From JALQUO01 sp964529685 (GTDB lineage: Bacteria; Pseudomonadota; Alphaproteobacteria; Rickettsiales; Midichloriaceae): DNA of 64,000 nucleotides. Within the stretch, counting starts at the first letter, position 1, and each line of letters opens with the position of its first letter. The notes beneath the pieces are model-generated. The model had not been told where the DNA came from, ran no database searches, and was given only the letters and a program-made list of their open reading frames with translations. The position numbers were made by a program, and so were the translations under genes. Positions 62,367 through 64,000 of the stretch are shown piece by piece. The stretch is from the NCBI GenBank assembly GCA_964529685.1, contig CAZGZC010000004.1, positions 50,020-114,019 of the forward strand. Reading direction: 5' to 3'.

Positions 62367-62775
62367 AATTACCATAAAATCTGTAAACCTTGATGATGCA
62401 AGGCTGCCTTCAGTTATTCATGGCGCAATTGGCAATCCTTCGCCAGAAAAAGTTCTAGAGGTGATTGGAAGCTATAAGAATTCAGATCATTCAATCACTG
62501 GGGCCTTTATAGGTGATATTCTTGTGGGAATTTTAGGCCTCTATAAAACAAGTAAAATTATTACCATTCGCCACATCAGCGTACCTTTGAGCTACCAAAG
62601 ACAAGGGATTGGAACGTTGCTTTTAGAAGAGATAAAGAAACAGTGTGAAGGCTGTAAGATTGTGGCTGAAACAGATGCGGAATCAGTAGATTTTTATGCT
62701 AAATCAGGTTTTGCCTGCCATGAGTTTAAGGGGAGATATGGGAATTTAAGATACAAATGTGAGTTTAGTCTATGA
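62335..62775 (+). CDS. GNAT N-acetyltransferase
   Basis: 146 residues from ATG 62335 (or 142 from 62350). Acetyl-CoA loop SYQRQGIGTLLLEEI after ITIRHISVPL, and the terminal DFYAKSGFACHEF. It overlaps the methyltransferase gene by 32 bases, which suggests coupled translation. A single-domain small-molecule acetyltransferase. Confidence 0.85.
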   Translation: MSLLCMNAENKITIKSVNLDDARLPSVIHGAIGNPSPEKVLEVIGSYKNSDHSITGAFIGDILVGILGLYKTSKIITIRHISVPLSYQRQGIGTLLLEEIKKQCEGCKIVAETDAESVDFYAKSGFACHEFKGRYGNLRYKCEFSL

Positions 62776-62810
62776 GTTTTAATGGATAATTTTTTATAGG
62801 AGGTACTGTA

Positions 62811-63077
62811 ATGACTACCAATGCAATAAAACCAGATGATATTTTGTCTGATAGTGAAAATTTTGTAGAACTAAATGGACTGACTGTTCGTAAAGGATCA
62901 ATAGCTGCTTTTCTAAAAAATATTGATCTTTTTGAAGATTCAAATTCAAATGAAGCGCAGAAAGCTGCAGCTCTTGAGATGATAAAAGAATTAGCCCCAG
63001 CAATCATAGCAGCTGGCCTTCATAGACATGCAACATTTAAGAACAAAATTATCGAAGATATTTTATGCGACCTATGA
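62811..63077 (+). CDS. Small protein of unknown function
   Basis: 88 residues, acidic then helical (EAQKAAALEMIKELAPAIIAAGLHRHATFKNK), with a very strong Shine-Dalgarno (AGGAGGT). No family recognised. It overlaps tspO by 13 bases, so it belongs to the operon. Confidence 0.6.
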   Translation: MTTNAIKPDDILSDSENFVELNGLTVRKGSIAAFLKNIDLFEDSNSNEAQKAAALEMIKELAPAIIAAGLHRHATFKNKIIEDILCDL

Positions 63078-63553
63078 AGCAATGTACTAAATCCTACCTC
63101 TCTTTAATCATCTGGATTGTGCTACTCATAGCAATTGGTGGGGTCATAGGCTCTTTAACGAAGCCAGAGATTAGCACCTGGTATAGCACCTTAAATCGCT
63201 CCACCCTGACACCACCAAATTATGTATTCCCGGTTGCTTGGACTATTTTATACGGGATTATTGGCATTTGTGGCTGGCTCATTTGGCGTGAGCCTTCATT
63301 TCGCAAGCTCAGTGTTATCAAAACCTTATATTTGACTCAGCTCATATTAAACTGGAGCTGGACGCCTTTATTTTTCGGCTTCTACTTCACTGGACTTTCC
63401 CTAGTGGTTCTGAGCACTATGGATATTCTGGTCTTTGCGCTCATTTGCCTAGCTTACCGAAAAATAAAAGTGGTTTCGCTGCTTATGATTCCTTATCTGT
63501 CATGGATTCTGTTCGCAAGCTACTTAAACTTTTACATATGGCAGTATAACTGA
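63065..63553 (+). CDS. tspO: TspO/MBR family membrane protein
   Basis: 162 residues with five membrane segments. Motifs are GSLTKPEISTWYSTLNRSTLTPPNYVFPVAWTILYGIIGICGWLIW and LNWSWTPLFFGFYF, typical of the tryptophan-rich sensory protein and peripheral benzodiazepine receptor family, which bind porphyrins and cholesterol-like ligands. Last gene of the rightward operon. Confidence 0.93.
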   Translation: MRPMKQCTKSYLSLIIWIVLLIAIGGVIGSLTKPEISTWYSTLNRSTLTPPNYVFPVAWTILYGIIGICGWLIWREPSFRKLSVIKTLYLTQLILNWSWTPLFFGFYFTGLSLVVLSTMDILVFALICLAYRKIKVVSLLMIPYLSWILFASYLNFYIWQYN

Positions 63554-63642
63554 GTGAAGATTAGCAATGGTGGTCAAGCATAAAAAACATAAACGTCGTA
63601 TTTTTATCCATGTAGACGGTTACAACTGAAACACAGGGTATT

Positions 63643-64000
63643 ATGAGTTACAAAGAACGAGTCGACAGAGTGATTAATTTCATAGGCAAGCATCTTGATG
63701 AAGAGCTGAGCTTAGATGAGATTTGCCGCATCGCTTGTTTTTCAAAATATCATTTTCATCGGTTGTTTACGGTCTACACTGGGTTACCTTTAATGGGCTA
63801 TATCAAGTGGCTGCGGCTTAAACGGGCTGCTCACCAACTGATTGTGCACAAAGAGGAGACGATTATTAACATTGCTTTGGATGCAGGTTTCGAATCCCAT
63901 GAGTCATTTAGTCGGGCTTTTAAACAAGTTTGCGGGCAAAGCCCCAGCGAATTTAGGCTTAAATCAAGTTGGCATACATGGGAGGTGCCGCCTTATTCAT
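63643..64000 (+). CDS. AraC-family transcriptional regulator (cut by window edge)
   Basis: The N-terminal 119 residues are visible. Two helix-turn-helix motifs are seen: SLDEICRIACFSKYHFHRLFTVYTG and IINIALDAGFESHESFSRAFKQVCGQSPSEFR. The order DNA-binding domain first suggests a MarA/Rob-like or GyrI-fused regulator; the C-terminus is outside. Probably a regulator of resistance functions. Confidence 0.88.
   Translation, partial: MSYKERVDRVINFIGKHLDEELSLDEICRIACFSKYHFHRLFTVYTGLPLMGYIKWLRLKRAAHQLIVHKEETIINIALDAGFESHESFSRAFKQVCGQSPSEFRLKSSWHTWEVPPYS

Overview
The window looks like a chromosome segment of an obligate intracellular alphaproteobacterium of the order Rickettsiales. This rests on gene content: secE-nusG, clpP-clpX, nuoI, sdhE and a CycM-type membrane-anchored cytochrome c, a class I (DhnA-type) fructose-bisphosphate aldolase, and a degenerate VirB4 of the kind seen as the second VirB4 of the rickettsial Rvh type IV secretion system. 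The left half is strongly AT-rich and often lacks Shine-Dalgarno sequences. I cannot name the genus. Orphan FliE-like and FliO-like proteins would fit a lineage that kept, or recently lost, flagellar genes.

Positions 1 to about 27,870 are the AT-rich backbone. It holds housekeeping genes, tRNA-Ile, tRNA-Tyr, tRNA-Thr and tRNA-Ser, two tandem sodium/solute symporters, and a run of an S66 carboxypeptidase, VirB4-like protein, Cys-rich exported protein and exported ASKHA phosphatase. Several unrecognised, effector-like or decaying genes follow. Three genes (mutS, nuoI and the one at 23880) each have a degenerate direct copy of their own 3' end downstream. Two tRNA genes overlap antisense protein-coding 3' ends.

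From just after tRNA-Ser to the window end, base composition becomes visibly richer in G+C, Shine-Dalgarno sequences appear, and everything looks acquired. In order there are: a junction region with inverted repeats (27918-28110); a complete biotin pathway (bioB divergent from bioF, a BioH-like esterase, bioC, bioD and bioA); a large serine recombinase cassette with a DUF2924 protein; and a P2-like prophage remnant. The remnant has a LexA-like repressor with an operator inside its promoter, the C-terminus of a tail sheath, tail tube, E/E' with a P2-type minus-one frameshift site, tape measure, U, X, D, a GH108 lysozyme, holin candidates and an overlapping spanin pair. It has no capsid, terminase, portal or baseplate genes.

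Positions 43,750-64,000 are a dense resistance and detoxification island. An ABC-F ribosome-protection ATPase sits behind a promoter and a leader that looks like an attenuator. Two divergent, translationally coupled operons meet at a control region near 54,183-54,384. The leftward operon carries an SDR oxidoreductase (broken by two frameshifts), a multidrug ABC exporter, a Vat-like streptogramin acetyltransferase, several GNAT acetyltransferases, a GrpB-GNAT fusion (frameshifted at its start), a TPR protein, a cyclase-family hydrolase, an AAA ATPase, a flavodoxin-fold reductase and a VOC protein. The rightward operon carries MarR, a chloramphenicol phosphotransferase, an AAC(6')-nucleotidyltransferase-DUF4440 fusion, a MazG-like protein, an adenylate-kinase-like protein, a DHFR/RibD-like reductase, a protein of three fused GNAT domains, a DUF6624 protein, an aminoglycoside phosphotransferase, a methyltransferase, another GNAT and TspO. 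An AraC-family regulator runs off the end. So many antibiotic-modifying genes packed into two operons, with new domain fusions, in a presumed endosymbiont, is the most striking feature of the window.
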